DNA of 64,000 nucleotides, taken from Nematostella vectensis. Lineage: Eukaryota; Cnidaria; Anthozoa; Actiniaria; Edwardsiidae. Below the pieces are notes generated by a model, which was not told where the DNA came from, did not search any database, and saw only the letters and a list, made by a program, of their open reading frames with translations. The DNA lies in contig NC_064048.1 in assembly GCF_932526225.1 (NCBI RefSeq), positions 6,740,627-6,804,626 of the forward strand, in the 5' to 3' direction. The position numbers were made by a program, and so were the translations under genes. Positions 57,101-64,000 of the stretch are shown here, one piece after another. How positions within the stretch are numbered: the stretch's first letter is position 1; each line of letters begins with the position of its first letter.

Positions 57101-58042
57101 CAGCGACAGAGCAAAAAAATTGCAAGTTTTCCCAAAATAAGGTCTGATTAACTTTGGTAAAATTGAATTTTTGCATTGAGGTTCCTTATGTTATGTAAAC
57201 CAATATATCAAAAAACGTTTTTTTCTTATGGATTCGTTTTTTTTAGATATGAGGCTTGAAGTGCAATTTTCAAACGTTCAAAGTATGAATTCTCCTCGTT
57301 TTTAGGGAGAAGTCGGGCTCTGATCAGAAATTATGCCATTTTTGCTCGCTTTATATCTAAATTTCATGTCTTCTAAAGTTTTTTTAAAATTTGGAATTTA
57401 GCTTTTGGCCAGAGGAACTCCTTGTATGCAGAATCTTGAGCTTATATATTGAGAATTGGAAAAATTTCATGCCATATTTTTTGCTCTGTCCAATCCAGCT
57501 GCAATAGTTTCAATCTTCACATTTGTTTATATTCCCACTTCCCCCAATTCCATTATTCTACCAACCTTCCTATAAGCATCACAGACAAGGATCATCTCAT
57601 GAAGCAGTTTGCCATCAGCTCCTGTCTTCGGTACAATCTCCCAGAAGATCAGAAGAAGTTTCTTGATAGTGTGATCTTGTAAAGGCATAAGAAACTTGAT
57701 GACCGTCATCAGCAAAGTCGGGAATTTCTCTCCATTCAAGATCATCTGAATCACTTTCTTAAGAGTCTCTGTTTTTACTTTGACATCTCCTTTTTCTAGA
57801 AATAAAAAAAAATGTATATTTATATATATAAGCTTAAACCCTCTGACTAAAACGGATTTGGGCCCGGTTTTGCTATGTCTAGGATAATAAAGAAAATCCT
57901 TATTTGATTTAATCTCGACTCTACGCAATCTTTTCTCTCGGAATTTACCAATATCTTCCTTTAGCTTTTGCTCTGTAGGAGACTCCTGTTCATTTGGGAT
58001 GTTGATAAGTGTATAACAGGGCTGTTCTGCTGCCGTAGTCAT
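36187..58042 (-). CDS. COPB1: Coatomer subunit beta (beta-COP), complete gene, 25 coding exons
   Basis: Exons (5' to 3'): 57949-58042, 57566-57795, 56138-56200, 55789-55895, 52808-53015, 52491-52628, 51752-51871, 51057-51164, 46697-46774, 46109-46177, 45589-45734, 44947-45095, 44616-44748, 41502-41622, 40888-40959, 40449-40607, 39982-40071, 39327-39410, 38886-39030, 38645-38712, 38493-38544, 37671-37816, 36664-36753, 36402-36554, 36187-36255. All phases agree; product 963 residues (human 953). Beta-COP is part of the COPI coat that returns vesicles from Golgi to ER. Seen: N-terminal HEAT-type solenoid ([76 protein letters not shown]) and the C-terminal appendage ([56 protein letters not shown]). 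Intron 1 is open in frame. Large insertions are confined to introns. Confidence 0.96.
36840..37530 (+). repeat. Polypurine/polypyrimidine tract (GGA, GGTGGCGGA units)
   Basis: About 690 bp almost wholly A+G on the plus strand, with degenerate units like GAGGAAGAGGTGGCGAAGGA and a G run of about 18 at 37392. It lies in COPB1 intron 22, so the transcript is pyrimidine-rich here. The long proline/serine frame on the minus strand is an artefact of composition. Confidence 0.9.
37842..38207 (+). mobile_element. MITE (GACAGAGCAAAAAA family), copy 1, right end lost
   Basis: Starts GACAGAGCAAAAAATGGCAA, shares AAGTTTTCCCAAAATAAGGT, GAGGAACTCCTTGTATGC and GAGCTTATATATTGAGAATT with the 57105 copy, and ends at TGCCAT without the terminal TTGCTCTGTC. 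Confidence 0.85.
40140..40440 (+). repeat. CTGT-rich low-complexity tract
   Basis: Degenerate (CTGT)n/(CTGC)n, densest at 40270-40430, in COPB1 intron 16 next to exon 16. Confidence 0.85.
42193..44568 (-). mobile_element. Complete piggyBac-type transposon, 2376 bp
   Basis: Bounded by TTAA at 42189-42192 and 44569-44572. Terminal inverted repeats begin CCCTTTCACTA and end TAGTGAAAGGG. An inner inverted pair TTCCTGGAGC (left) and GCTCCAGGAA (right) lies within about 60 bp of the ends, as in piggyBac internal repeats, and the right end has two TTGGCCGCTTTTGGCCG blocks. It sits in COPB1 intron 13, with the transposase on the same strand as the gene. Confidence 0.95.
42605..44353 (-). CDS. piggyBac transposase, apparently intact
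   Basis: 582 codons, no stop or frameshift. A DDD integrase-fold transposase that cuts and pastes at TTAA. Seen: acidic N-terminus (about residues 36-74), catalytic Asp candidates D250 ([12 protein letters not shown]), D328 (IFCDNFFT) and D435 with D438 ([11 protein letters not shown]), then a basic region and a C-terminal Cys-rich zinc domain ([26 protein letters not shown]). The alternative start M16 would remove only an unconserved leader. Length and domain order match complete piggyBac transposases; with matching TIRs and TTAA sites, the element may be recently active or active now. That activity is inference. Confidence 0.95.
   Translation of the reverse strand: MSADRKLISHPCTANMAESLAIDASEFRAIFGVNPDENDDVNNSENEFQGFELSSEEESSSSEEESEDESDEDSVKNWSEQLTHFDLEDFTGQQRLKKTVSEDAKAEDYFSLMFSDELIGLISDETNRYAQFIIGQKADREARLAKWKNVTPDELRMFLGVALVMGINSLPQQALYWSQNPLFGNLGIQDVIPKTRFEEIAQFLHFSDPNNEPQRGDADYDRLFKVRPVLSDVLKSIQQAYEPSKDISVDEGMIAFKGRLGFRQYMPAKPTKYGIKVWMAADANNGYVCNYKVYLGQENRQRVHGLGYDVVMDMAKPFLNSYRHIFCDNFFTTVRLFDHLLDQKTYACGTVRVNRRELPPCAKEKLKPGEMLQRQRGQLLFTKWHDKRDVSLLSTNVSPLEPGRTVRRKYRSREEIDIEKPKVTDVYTAHMGGVDRADQLRSFYSSGWQSHKWYKYVFWFLFNLAVTNAFVLEGFKRQLQGKAKRTVIVFKTELAQSLIAKFNSRKRPRVPAPPTPQNIPASAHVATHVEGRKRACVLCSKKGKTTPKGYKIETYYECAVCKVGLCRKGCHQAFHEMDHGTA
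46780..47069. repeat. Minisatellite, left part (split by the foldback element)
   Basis: About 27-bp units of the form AATACTGTCAATAAACACAA-GTAG in COPB1 intron 8, beginning next to the acceptor of exon 9. The same array resumes at 50746. Confidence 0.85.
47215..48485 (-). repeat. Left array of the foldback element, trimeric higher-order repeat
   Basis: Monomers of about 128-140 bp (GAGAATTAGTTTGAGGAGGG, AATGCCGATCGCTTGATATT, CTTCGAAGATTTTCGAA, AACTGCTAGCGAAGACTTAA). Three monomer variants repeat in order with a 408-bp period: the GGGAAGCCATTTATTTGACA-AAGCAAAG variant recurs at about 47346, 47754 and 48162. Confidence 0.85.
48590..50190 (+). repeat. Right array of the foldback element, dimeric units
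   Basis: About 12-13 units of 107-111 bp (GAATTTCAAAATTCTTCGCT, AGCAGTTTTCACACATTCG, ATATCAAGCGATCGGCATTC). Units with CAATTATAG alternate with units with CAAATAG, giving a 218-bp dimer period. Open frames through it are artefacts. Confidence 0.88.
50505..50743. repeat. GTTCGCGAA palindrome array (right terminus)
   Basis: At least ten GTTCGCGAA/TTCGCGAAC palindromic words in about 190 bp; partner of the shorter set at 47090-47160. Confidence 0.85.
50746..50870. repeat. Minisatellite, right part
   Basis: Continuation of 46780-47069 with ATAATGTCAATAAATACAAG-type units beyond the foldback element. Confidence 0.85.
51392..51530 (+). mobile_element. MITE (TCAGCGGCRTAGCCAGG family), copy C
   Basis: Starts TCAGCGGCATAGCCAGG and contains AAAGGGACTTTCAAGGCATT, TCTCCTGTATTTCAGATG; the right part is degraded. 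Confidence 0.75.
51906..52006 (+). mobile_element. MITE (TCAGCGGCRTAGCCAGG family), copy D
   Basis: CAGCGGCAAGCCAGG start with an internal deletion, then TCTCCTGTATTTTAGATAAT and GCTGCTAGAGGGGG. Confidence 0.7.
53016..53220. repeat. COPB1: Decaying duplications of the COPB1 exon 5 acceptor
   Basis: The exon start and acceptor (plus strand AAATCAAAATTCCTGGAAAA) recur at 53048 as AAATCAGAATTCCTGGAAAA with flanking GTAGAAT and TTACAAT, a 46-bp tandem copy, and again in weaker forms to about 53220. Confidence 0.75.
53557..54466 (+). repeat. 455-bp tandem duplication in COPB1 intron 4
   Basis: Two near-identical copies (53557-54010 and 54012-54466) starting CTTGACAGCACCCTTAATGT and containing CAAATCCAAGATGGCGGGTA and AACGCGCAATGATAGAATCC. 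The main difference is a C run (about 14 against 7). Low divergence implies a recent event. Short frames on either strand are not assigned. Confidence 0.9.
54467..55640. other. COPB1 intron 4, no gene recognised
   Basis: A frame ending [14 protein letters not shown] at 54550-54670 weakly recalls the start of TruB-type pseudouridine synthases but ends at a stop and shows no further exons. TAGAATGGAAATTGGTTGGT recurs at 54752 and 54845 (about 95-bp direct repeat). Confidence 0.35.
55652..55788. repeat. COPB1: Tandem duplicate of the COPB1 exon 4 end and donor
   Basis: A roughly 93-bp segment including the last 48 exon bases, the donor (plus strand CTACATACCTGTAAATGGTG) and 40 bp of intron is present twice. 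The outer copy (55652-55744) reads CTACATACCTATAAATGGTG and keeps a GT donor. Confidence 0.85.
56257..56333. repeat. Short inverted repeat
   Basis: AAGGGATCTTGTAAAGTAAA at the left pairs with ACTTTACAAGATCCTT at the right; CCAAAAATC and GATTTTTGG form an inner stem. Confidence 0.7.
57105..57490 (+). mobile_element. MITE (GACAGAGCAAAAAA family), full-length copy
   Basis: 386 bp with terminal inverted repeats GACAGAGCAAAAAAATTGCA and TGCCATATTTTTTGCTCTGTC-type end. Non-coding; in COPB1 intron 2. Confidence 0.85.
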
Positions 58043-58535
58043 GATATATTTTCCCGAAAACCCCGAATAGTTACTGAAAATTACAACTTGATCATCGGCA
58101 CCTAAGATGGCGGCGTATCGACGTGTCGCTATCTATCGCGCATGCGCATGTTAACACAGGGATACCAATAGGTAAGTGATTTTTATCATTTCTTTGTGTT
58201 ACATTCTCATTTTTGGTGAATGGACATACTTAGAGAACATTCTTTAGGAATAACAATTTATTTGTTACTGTTTTTATCACTTAGATTTTTATCACTTATT
58301 GCATTATCTCTTCTCCAGAATCCCCCCTCGCCACCCTCAAAGTGCAGCCATTCAATGAGCCAATCACCGCTCGTTATTGCGAAATTCTGCACATGGCACG
58401 AATAAGTTTAGAAGAGTAGTATACTTTATGTAGGACTCTTCAATTACTCTACATTTACAATTTCTAAGCAGGACGACGATATTCAATTGACATAAAGTAT
58501 TAGGCCATAGTACTCGAATTGTTCTTGATTTGAAG
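58043..58535. promoter_or_regulatory. Bidirectional promoter region, COPB1 (minus) and cystinosin-like (plus)
   Basis: 493 bp between divergent start codons. Contains AAGATGGCGGC at 58104-58114 (exact YY1-type word) and CGCGCATGCGCA at 58137-58148 (exact NRF1 palindrome), both within 110 bp of the COPB1 ATG. No TATA box is evident near either gene. Confidence 0.7.
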
Positions 58536-59931
58536 ATGGTGTCGGAGACGGTGCTGGTTGTTCTAGCTGATATTTTCGGCTGGGGATATTTCCTTGCCTG
58601 GACTGTGTCTTTTTACCCACAAATTTATGAAAACTGGCGGCGAAAATGCGTCGTTGGTTTGTCCTTCGACATGTTGACTTATTTCATGATAAGCTACATC
58701 GCCTATATGATCTACAATGTGGTCGTTTTCTTCGACTTGAACATACAATGGGAAATAATCGGAAACTCGAATGAATCTTCTCCTGTAAAGCTCACAGATG
58801 TTGTATTTGCAATCCTCGGGCTCGTCTGCACTGGAATAACATGTTTGCAGTGTGTCATTTACGAAAGTGGTCCACAGAAAATTCATTTCACTACCAAAGT
58901 TGTCTTTTCGGTGTTCGTCGTTGCATTGGGGATTTGCTGTGCCCTCGCGGGGTTTAAAGTAACTTCGTGGCTCTTTATGCTCGATTATTGCGGCTACGTC
59001 AAGTTGGCTGTGTCTTTTGGATCGGTGAGTCGTTTTTCTATTCGATAAAAAATATTAATAATATCTTATTACAGTTATCCTAAGGTATCGGCTGTCTGGC
59101 CGTATAGTGAAAACTCTTGACATATGTATGTATATTATCAGATTATTGTTCATGTAGCATATTTTTTTTATATAGAGAGAGAGAGGGATGAGGGCATAGG
59201 TGGTGATGTATAGAAAGAAATGGGAGGGGGGGGGGGGGGTAAACTTAAAAAATTCTAAAAAGCATTAATTCATGTGAGGGGGTGGTGTAGGGCATATGGG
59301 CACAGGGCCCTGAAGCCCCCTTTCTTCCATATTCCTTCTAGGAAACTCAAACCATGCAAATGGCTTTTCCCAAGCCTATCCAGTGCATCATCCTGTGGGA
59401 GGGGGGGGGGGGGGGGGTATCTGACATCTGATGGAAGTGGTTACTGCTTACCAAGTTTCATAATGCTTGATGAGGGGAGAAAAAGAAGAAGCAAGCAAAC
59501 ATTAACTTTAATTTTATAATTTAAATGGTTTGAATTTTTTACAGTATTTACCTCAGATCTGGCTCAACTATCGCCGCAAGTGCACTGAAGGTTTCCATAT
59601 TGGAGGTGTTCTTCTAGACTTTTCTGGAGGGATCCTGAGCCTTCTCCAAATGAATATTTATTGTGCTCTGGAACACAGTACAAAGCAGTTTACTGGCAAC
59701 ATACCAAAACTAGTGCTAGGTATTCTAACATTAGTCTTTAATATAACCCTAGTCTTACAGCACTACATGTTGTATATGGGAAATCCACCCCCAGTTCTAG
59801 CCCCAGACAGTACAGAGAAGGTGTCTCTTATTGAAAGTGGTGAAAGCAAGCATTACTGCTCAGTGAATCAAGATCAAGATGATGTCAAAGTCATCAGTGT
59901 GTCATCACCCTGTAGAAACCAGGTTAGCTAA
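58536..59931 (+). CDS. Cystinosin-like PQ-loop transporter, two exons
   Basis: Exons 58536-59024 and 59545-59931 join in phase (291 residues). Cystinosin exports cystine with protons from the lysosome. Seven hydrophobic segments; first PQ loop SFYPQIYENWRRK (P28-Q29), LSFDML, TDVVFAILGLVC (D88, aligning with the family's proton-binding Asp), second PQ loop YLPQIWLNYRRKCTEG (P166-Q167), and VLLDFSGGILSLLQM (D188). Compared with human cystinosin (367 residues) the glycosylated luminal N-terminal domain is missing and no GYDQL sorting motif is seen at the C-terminus. The displayed start is the first ATG in frame; an upstream coding exon is possible but none was found. It could be a paralogue or a short cystinosin. 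Confidence 0.85.
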
Positions 59932-61100
59932 AATATGTTGGTGGTGTAAAGTATTTATGACCTGATTTTATAAGACATGCTGACATTGCTCCCATCTCCT
60001 TGTTTCCCTTTTCACCCTATTGCCTTATGCAAGAAATTATGTGATATTTGAGTGGGTATACTAGTAACATCAAACGAAACATAAAAACAAAAACATCCCA
60101 GTGCCACTACAACTCAGAGAATTCCTAACGTTTTGATATTCATATCCAAACAGTATCACTACTTTTATTACTACAACCTTGTTGACAACAAAAGAGAAGG
60201 ATTTGGCGATTATGATCAGGACAATGTAGATGATAGCTTGGAGCCATGACCAGTATACAGTATAAACTAGTGACCTTAAAATATCACATGTAAATACTTT
60301 GTGCAGTGGAGCCTTTATATAGCAGACACTTGGCGATTATGATCAGGACAATGTAGATGATAGCTTGGAGCCGTGACCAGTATACAGTGTAAACTGGTAA
60401 ACTTGAAATATCACATGTAAATACTTTGTGCAGTGGAGCCTTTATATAGCAGACACTTTCCAAAATCCCAGATTTTCTTGCCAGTCGTTTGACTGGGTAA
60501 GGTGTACAGTACCTACATTAACAAGACAGCTCTATTGAGTTGGGTGCTGGCATTGTTTCGCAGTCCCACCTTTATCTAGTCCCGGAACAGCTGTTCCTGG
60601 GTTATTTCCATGAAGACTATCGTTTTACCTATTATTTTGGCAATTTTTTTTATATCCTGTTATTAAGAATAGGATTCTTAAAGCCTGGCAATTTAAAAGT
60701 TTAGATATGCATATTTTAGGATATTTGCTGCAAAGTAATACAAGCAAGGCTTGTGTAATTTGCTTTTTTATTGGTCCTGAAATCTCACCCGGGCAGCAAT
60801 AAGAACAAATTACTCCCTTACAAAGTTGTCACTCTCAGAAAGACCCGGGACACACTCCCCCTTTGGTTTTTAAAAAAAAAATAAAAATGAGAGAGTTAAT
60901 GATATTTATACTAAATCCTGTATCTCTTTTTTTTTTTGGCAAAAAAAAAAAAAAAAAAAAACATTTATCGAATATGGTTATACATGCAGGTAGAGGCTCC
61001 ATCGTATTGAACTTCGTATGTTATGCAACTCAGAAAGCACACTTGTAGCAGCTAACTTTGCCCTCTTGAGCATGAGCAACCAAAAGTTCTTCTATAGAGG
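59932..61100. other. 3' UTR/intergenic with tandem duplication
   Basis: A 128-bp segment (TTGGCGATTATGATCAGGAC onward, through TTTATATAGCAGACACTT) is tandemly duplicated at 60202-60457. An A homopolymer of about 23 follows a T run at 60925-60965. No gene recognised. Confidence 0.6.
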
Positions 61101-61102
61101 TA

Positions 61103-61596
61103 CAGTGGAACCTGGATTTTACGATAACCTCGGTTTTATGATGGCGTTTCTTTCTCCCGGCAGAGATACAGTGAAATGTATAAGAAATTACCTCGATTTT
61201 ATGCTATTGGATACAACGGTATTCTCGTTTTCACGACACAAATCTGTTTTCCCAAGCGTAATTTTGACCTCCATACAACGATATTAGTGATTCTCTCTAT
61301 CAACAAAGAAAGAAAGACTCAAGACACCATACATAAACAGTACAGTTAATCGATGTTTTTGACTTGACAGATCTTGTTAAACACAGACTATAGTCTTACA
61401 GAGAGAAACTGTTTGGTCGTACACAGAGTACAGTTAACAATATCAATATTTTGTGAAAGTTGTGAATTCACCCGACGTCGCTACAACGATATTTGCAGTG
61501 GATTTATATCGTAAAATCGAGGACCTCTTTGTAACCATACCTCGATTTTACGATACATTTTCTCCTAAGGCATATCGTAAAGTGCAGGTTCCACTG
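61103..61596. mobile_element. Tc1/mariner-type MITE
   Basis: 494 bp flanked by TA (61101-61102, 61597-61598). Ends CAGTGGAACCTG and CAGGTTCCACTG are perfect 12-bp inverted repeats followed by related ATTTTACGAT words; several internal TCGTAAAATCGAGG/CCTCGATTTTACGA copies. No coding. Confidence 0.85.
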
Positions 61597-61832
61597 TATT
61601 TCGATTTGTAAAATATTGAGTTCGTAGCTTACCATTCTCATATATACGATTTGAGTTACAGATCAGTTTCTCACTTTCTGTCTTCTCTCTCTCTTACCCT
61701 TGGGAAAGACAATACATGAAATTCCAGCTAAGTATACTTACACGACACACCAAAGAAAGCGCATTGGCCACATCTGACGTTTGTTTTATAACAGAAAAAA
61801 AATCTTAGATTCTTTTTTGCGAGCTATGCCGC

Positions 61833-62113
61833 GTGCCGATCTGTAACTCCTATTGCAACATCATGGTGGTGGTAATCCTGTGGTCTGTTTGTACATTACA
61901 CCCTTCTACCATTGTCCTGGTAAAACCCGACCTGGTGAGGATTCTTTGCCATACCTTATGGATTCTTCCCTTCCCCGTTACATGCTGGGTTTTCACGATC
62001 TTCCTCGCAGTGATTTTCCTTCCCTGGTACAATTTCACTCTGACCTGGTGGAGACCCCGCCCCCTAACGAAATTAGACATTTAAAAGAATTCTTAATGTC
62101 TAGACCGACCTGA
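61833..62113 (+). other. Unassigned open frames, possible exon
   Basis: Overlapping frames of about 83-86 codons. The frame at 61853 ends HDLPRSDFPSLVQF then FLMSRPT and looks more protein-like than its surroundings, but I recognise no family and see no partner exon. Low confidence. Confidence 0.2.
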
Positions 62114-62269
62114 TGAAAAAATTGCCAACCTGGTGAGCTTTTAACGGAAAACTGCTTAGAGAGGGCTGTTACAGCGAAATTGCTTCACACTTTTGGTTCT
62201 TATGATGATTTATATTAGCTCGACCAAAAAAAAAAACGTTACACGATGGCTCAATATAGTAAGCTAACC

Positions 62270-62536
62270 TTTGAGTCATAATTTTTTGTGGGTTTAAATA
62301 TTAAGTAATATAGAATAGAGCGAAGGAGAGTGAAATACCGCCATGAAATGTTCAATATTTTGTCAGTCACTATTGGATGTTAATATTGTTAAATCTTTGA
62401 GTCATAATTTCGTTGTGGCAATTTTTGTGGGTTTAAATATTAAGTAATATAGAATAGAACGAAGGAGAGTGAAATACTGCCATGAAATGTTCAATATTTT
62501 GTCAGTCACTATTGGATGTTAATATTGTTAAATCTT
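62270..62536 (+). repeat. Tandem duplication, unit about 126-140 bp
   Basis: TTTGAGTCATAATTT through GGATGTTAATATTGTTAAAT twice; the second copy has 14 extra bases (CGTTGTGGCAATTT). Confidence 0.85.
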
Positions 62537-62753
62537 TAATACAAAGAATTTGTCGTTCTAAAAATTTTCCAAATGTCACCCGACTCATCAGACATCTTCT
62601 TGAGAAGGAATGGTATTTGAATTGACCCCGCTTCCCAAACATTCAACTATAACAGTCTGTGACATACCTATTATTCTAAACACACTGAAAGTCCAATGTA
62701 TTTATGACATTCGGGACGTTGGTGGAGAAACTTTCTAACATCAGGTTGACAGA

Positions 62754-62896
62754 CATCCTCGGGGACCTGGGACCCAGGGCGTACTGAGCGGAAACGAGCT
62801 CGAGAGCATAACGAGCGCGAGCCGGAAGCGGACGACCCGCGCTCGTCTGACGTTACGCTTGTTTACTCTCAGTACGCCCTGGGGTCCCCGAGGATG
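62754..62896. mobile_element. Foldback hairpin element
   Basis: Left arm CATCCTCGGGGACC then CCAGGGCGTACTGAG; right arm CTCAGTACGCCCTGGGGTCC-CCGAGGATG. Flanked by direct GGTTGACAGA on both sides (62744-62753 and about 62897-62905), so it appears inserted in the MITE end that follows. Confidence 0.75.
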
Positions 62897-62898
62897 GT

Positions 62899-63050
62899 TG
62901 ACAGAGCAAAAAAGTGACAAGTTTTCCCAAAATAAGTACTGGTTAACTTCGGTAAACCAACATATCAAAAAGTTTTTTTTTTCTAAATGCATTCGTCTTC
63001 GAGATATGAGACTTGAAGTGAAATTTTCAAATGTTCAAAGTATGAATGGT
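62899..63050 (+). mobile_element. MITE (GACAGAGCAAAAAA family), left-end fragment
   Basis: GACAGAGCAAAAAAGTGACA, AAGTTTTCCCAAAATAAG and CTTGAAGTGAAATTTTCAAA as in the 57105 copy, then homology ends. Confidence 0.8.
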
Positions 63051-63220
63051 AACGTATAAAGGAACCGAACCGAATGGCCGAACCCTGGTCTCTGAACTCC
63101 GTGTGAACTTTTAGAGGTTCATAAACAAGAATGCTAAGCTTGTTTGTTTTTATTTAACCTTATTTCTTATTTGATACCCATTAAGCACATTGGCACAGAT
63201 TCTCCGAGTGTAACCTAATG

Positions 63221-63345
63221 GACAGAGCAAAAAAATGGCATGAAATTTTCCAATCCTCAATATATATCTCAAGATTCCGCATACAAGGACATTAGGGAGC
63301 AAAGTTAGCTTTTTTTCAGAGCCTGAATTCTCCCTTAAGGAGACA
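63221..63345 (-). mobile_element. MITE (GACAGAGCAAAAAA family), right-end fragment, inverted
   Basis: GACAGAGCAAAAAAATGGCA, then TGAAATTTTCCAAT and CAAGATTCCGCATACAAGGA: the reverse complement of the right end of the 57105 copy. Confidence 0.8.
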
Positions 63346-64000
63346 TAAACCACTGCGGTTTACGATACATCGATTCGCGGTTGCAACCTTATAATCGAAA
63401 TAGGTGTTTTCAAAATATGTTTTCATAGTATATGGGGAATGACTAACTGCTGCTGTTGTATTAAATATTCATAAAGATGTTAAATAAAATAATGGCATTT
63501 ATTCAAATGTTTTGGTATTTTGTAAAAGCCTAACGAGACCAAAGGCATTATTTGTTAGTATAACAAATAAGTAAGAGTTAATTACCTCGAGCCTTCGGCA
63601 ATAAGCCATATACATCCCGAGGCCGCAGGCCGAGACTTATTACATATTGACAAAGGGGTCCACGCAAAAATGTGTCTCAGAATCTTAATCTTTGAAATTG
63701 AACCTTGATTGAACAAAGAGTGGTGTGGAGGATTCAAACTCCATTAGCATATATATCGAAAAGTTATTTCCTCTGCAATTTCTACGGCAATCAAAAAGGA
63801 AAACGATTAACAATCAACCACATCGGTATGTGCTTAATAGTCACGAAAACTATTTCATCCTTGAAAACAAAGGCCTTGGTATCTTAATTGTACCAAATAC
63901 AAAGAAGTGTATTCCCTGCGCGGCCAGTTTATGATATTTCACATTGGGGTGAAATGGTGTTCTTTATTTGTAGGAAATAACAATCATGCAATAAGCAAGT
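63346..64000. other. Intergenic; nothing recognised
   Basis: AT-rich with short frames only. CTCGAGCCTTCGGC and CCGAGGCCGCAGGCCGAG at 63587-63635 form a small GC-rich inverted patch. Confidence 0.3.

Noticed and set aside
57796-57948. Continuous frame joining COPB1 exons 1 and 2
   Set aside because: The intervening part is an intron that happens to be open; family conservation breaks at the GTAAAT donor and resumes after the TTTCTAG acceptor.

Overview
The window is metazoan nuclear DNA. It carries intron-rich animal genes (GDP-L-fucose synthase, TOLLIP, coatomer beta-COP, a two-pore potassium channel, a cystinosin-type PQ-loop protein, a class A GPCR and a TMEM79-like protein) packed between and around many mobile elements. 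Gene content, short intergenic gaps, AT-rich introns and the element types (Polinton, Penelope-like, piggyBac, many MITEs) suggest an early-branching invertebrate, most likely an anthozoan cnidarian such as a sea anemone. That assignment is an inference; no species-specific marker is visible.

Layout. 1-3641 (minus): 5'-complete but edge-truncated protein-primed type B DNA polymerase of a Polinton/Maverick (adintovirus-like) element, with a minisatellite upstream (4021-4410). 6792-17965 (minus): complete 10-exon GDP-L-fucose synthase gene, with a Penelope-like fragment in its last intron, a THAP pseudogene in intron 3 and MITEs elsewhere. 18810-25731 (plus): complete 6-exon TOLLIP, head to head with the previous gene, with a decayed LINE in intron 1. 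26752-27723: non-autonomous DNA transposon. 29799-30824 (plus): single-exon GPCR. 32315-34158 (plus): two-exon K2P channel. 34765-35289 (minus): single-exon TMEM79-like protein. 36187-58042 (minus): complete 25-exon COPB1 of 963 codons, whose introns hold an apparently intact piggyBac element (42193-44568), a 3.7-kb foldback element made of two opposing tandem arrays (47072-50743), a 0.7-kb polypurine tract and several MITEs. 58536-59931 (plus): two-exon cystinosin-like transporter, head to head with COPB1 across a promoter with perfect YY1-like and NRF1-like motifs. From 59932 to the end only repeats, MITEs and one unassigned open frame are seen.

The host genes do not form an operon or shared pathway; they are housekeeping (secretory coat, sugar-nucleotide synthesis, endosomal adaptor, lysosomal transport) and membrane signalling genes. 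All exon coordinates given were derived by hand from splice consensus plus remembered family conservation, and reading phase was checked across every junction of GFUS, TOLLIP, COPB1, K2P and the cystinosin-like gene. The most unusual pattern is that tandem duplications repeatedly sit exactly on exon-intron junctions (GFUS exon 5, TOLLIP exon 5, COPB1 exons 4 and 5, possibly exon 9), creating strings of extra splice sites.
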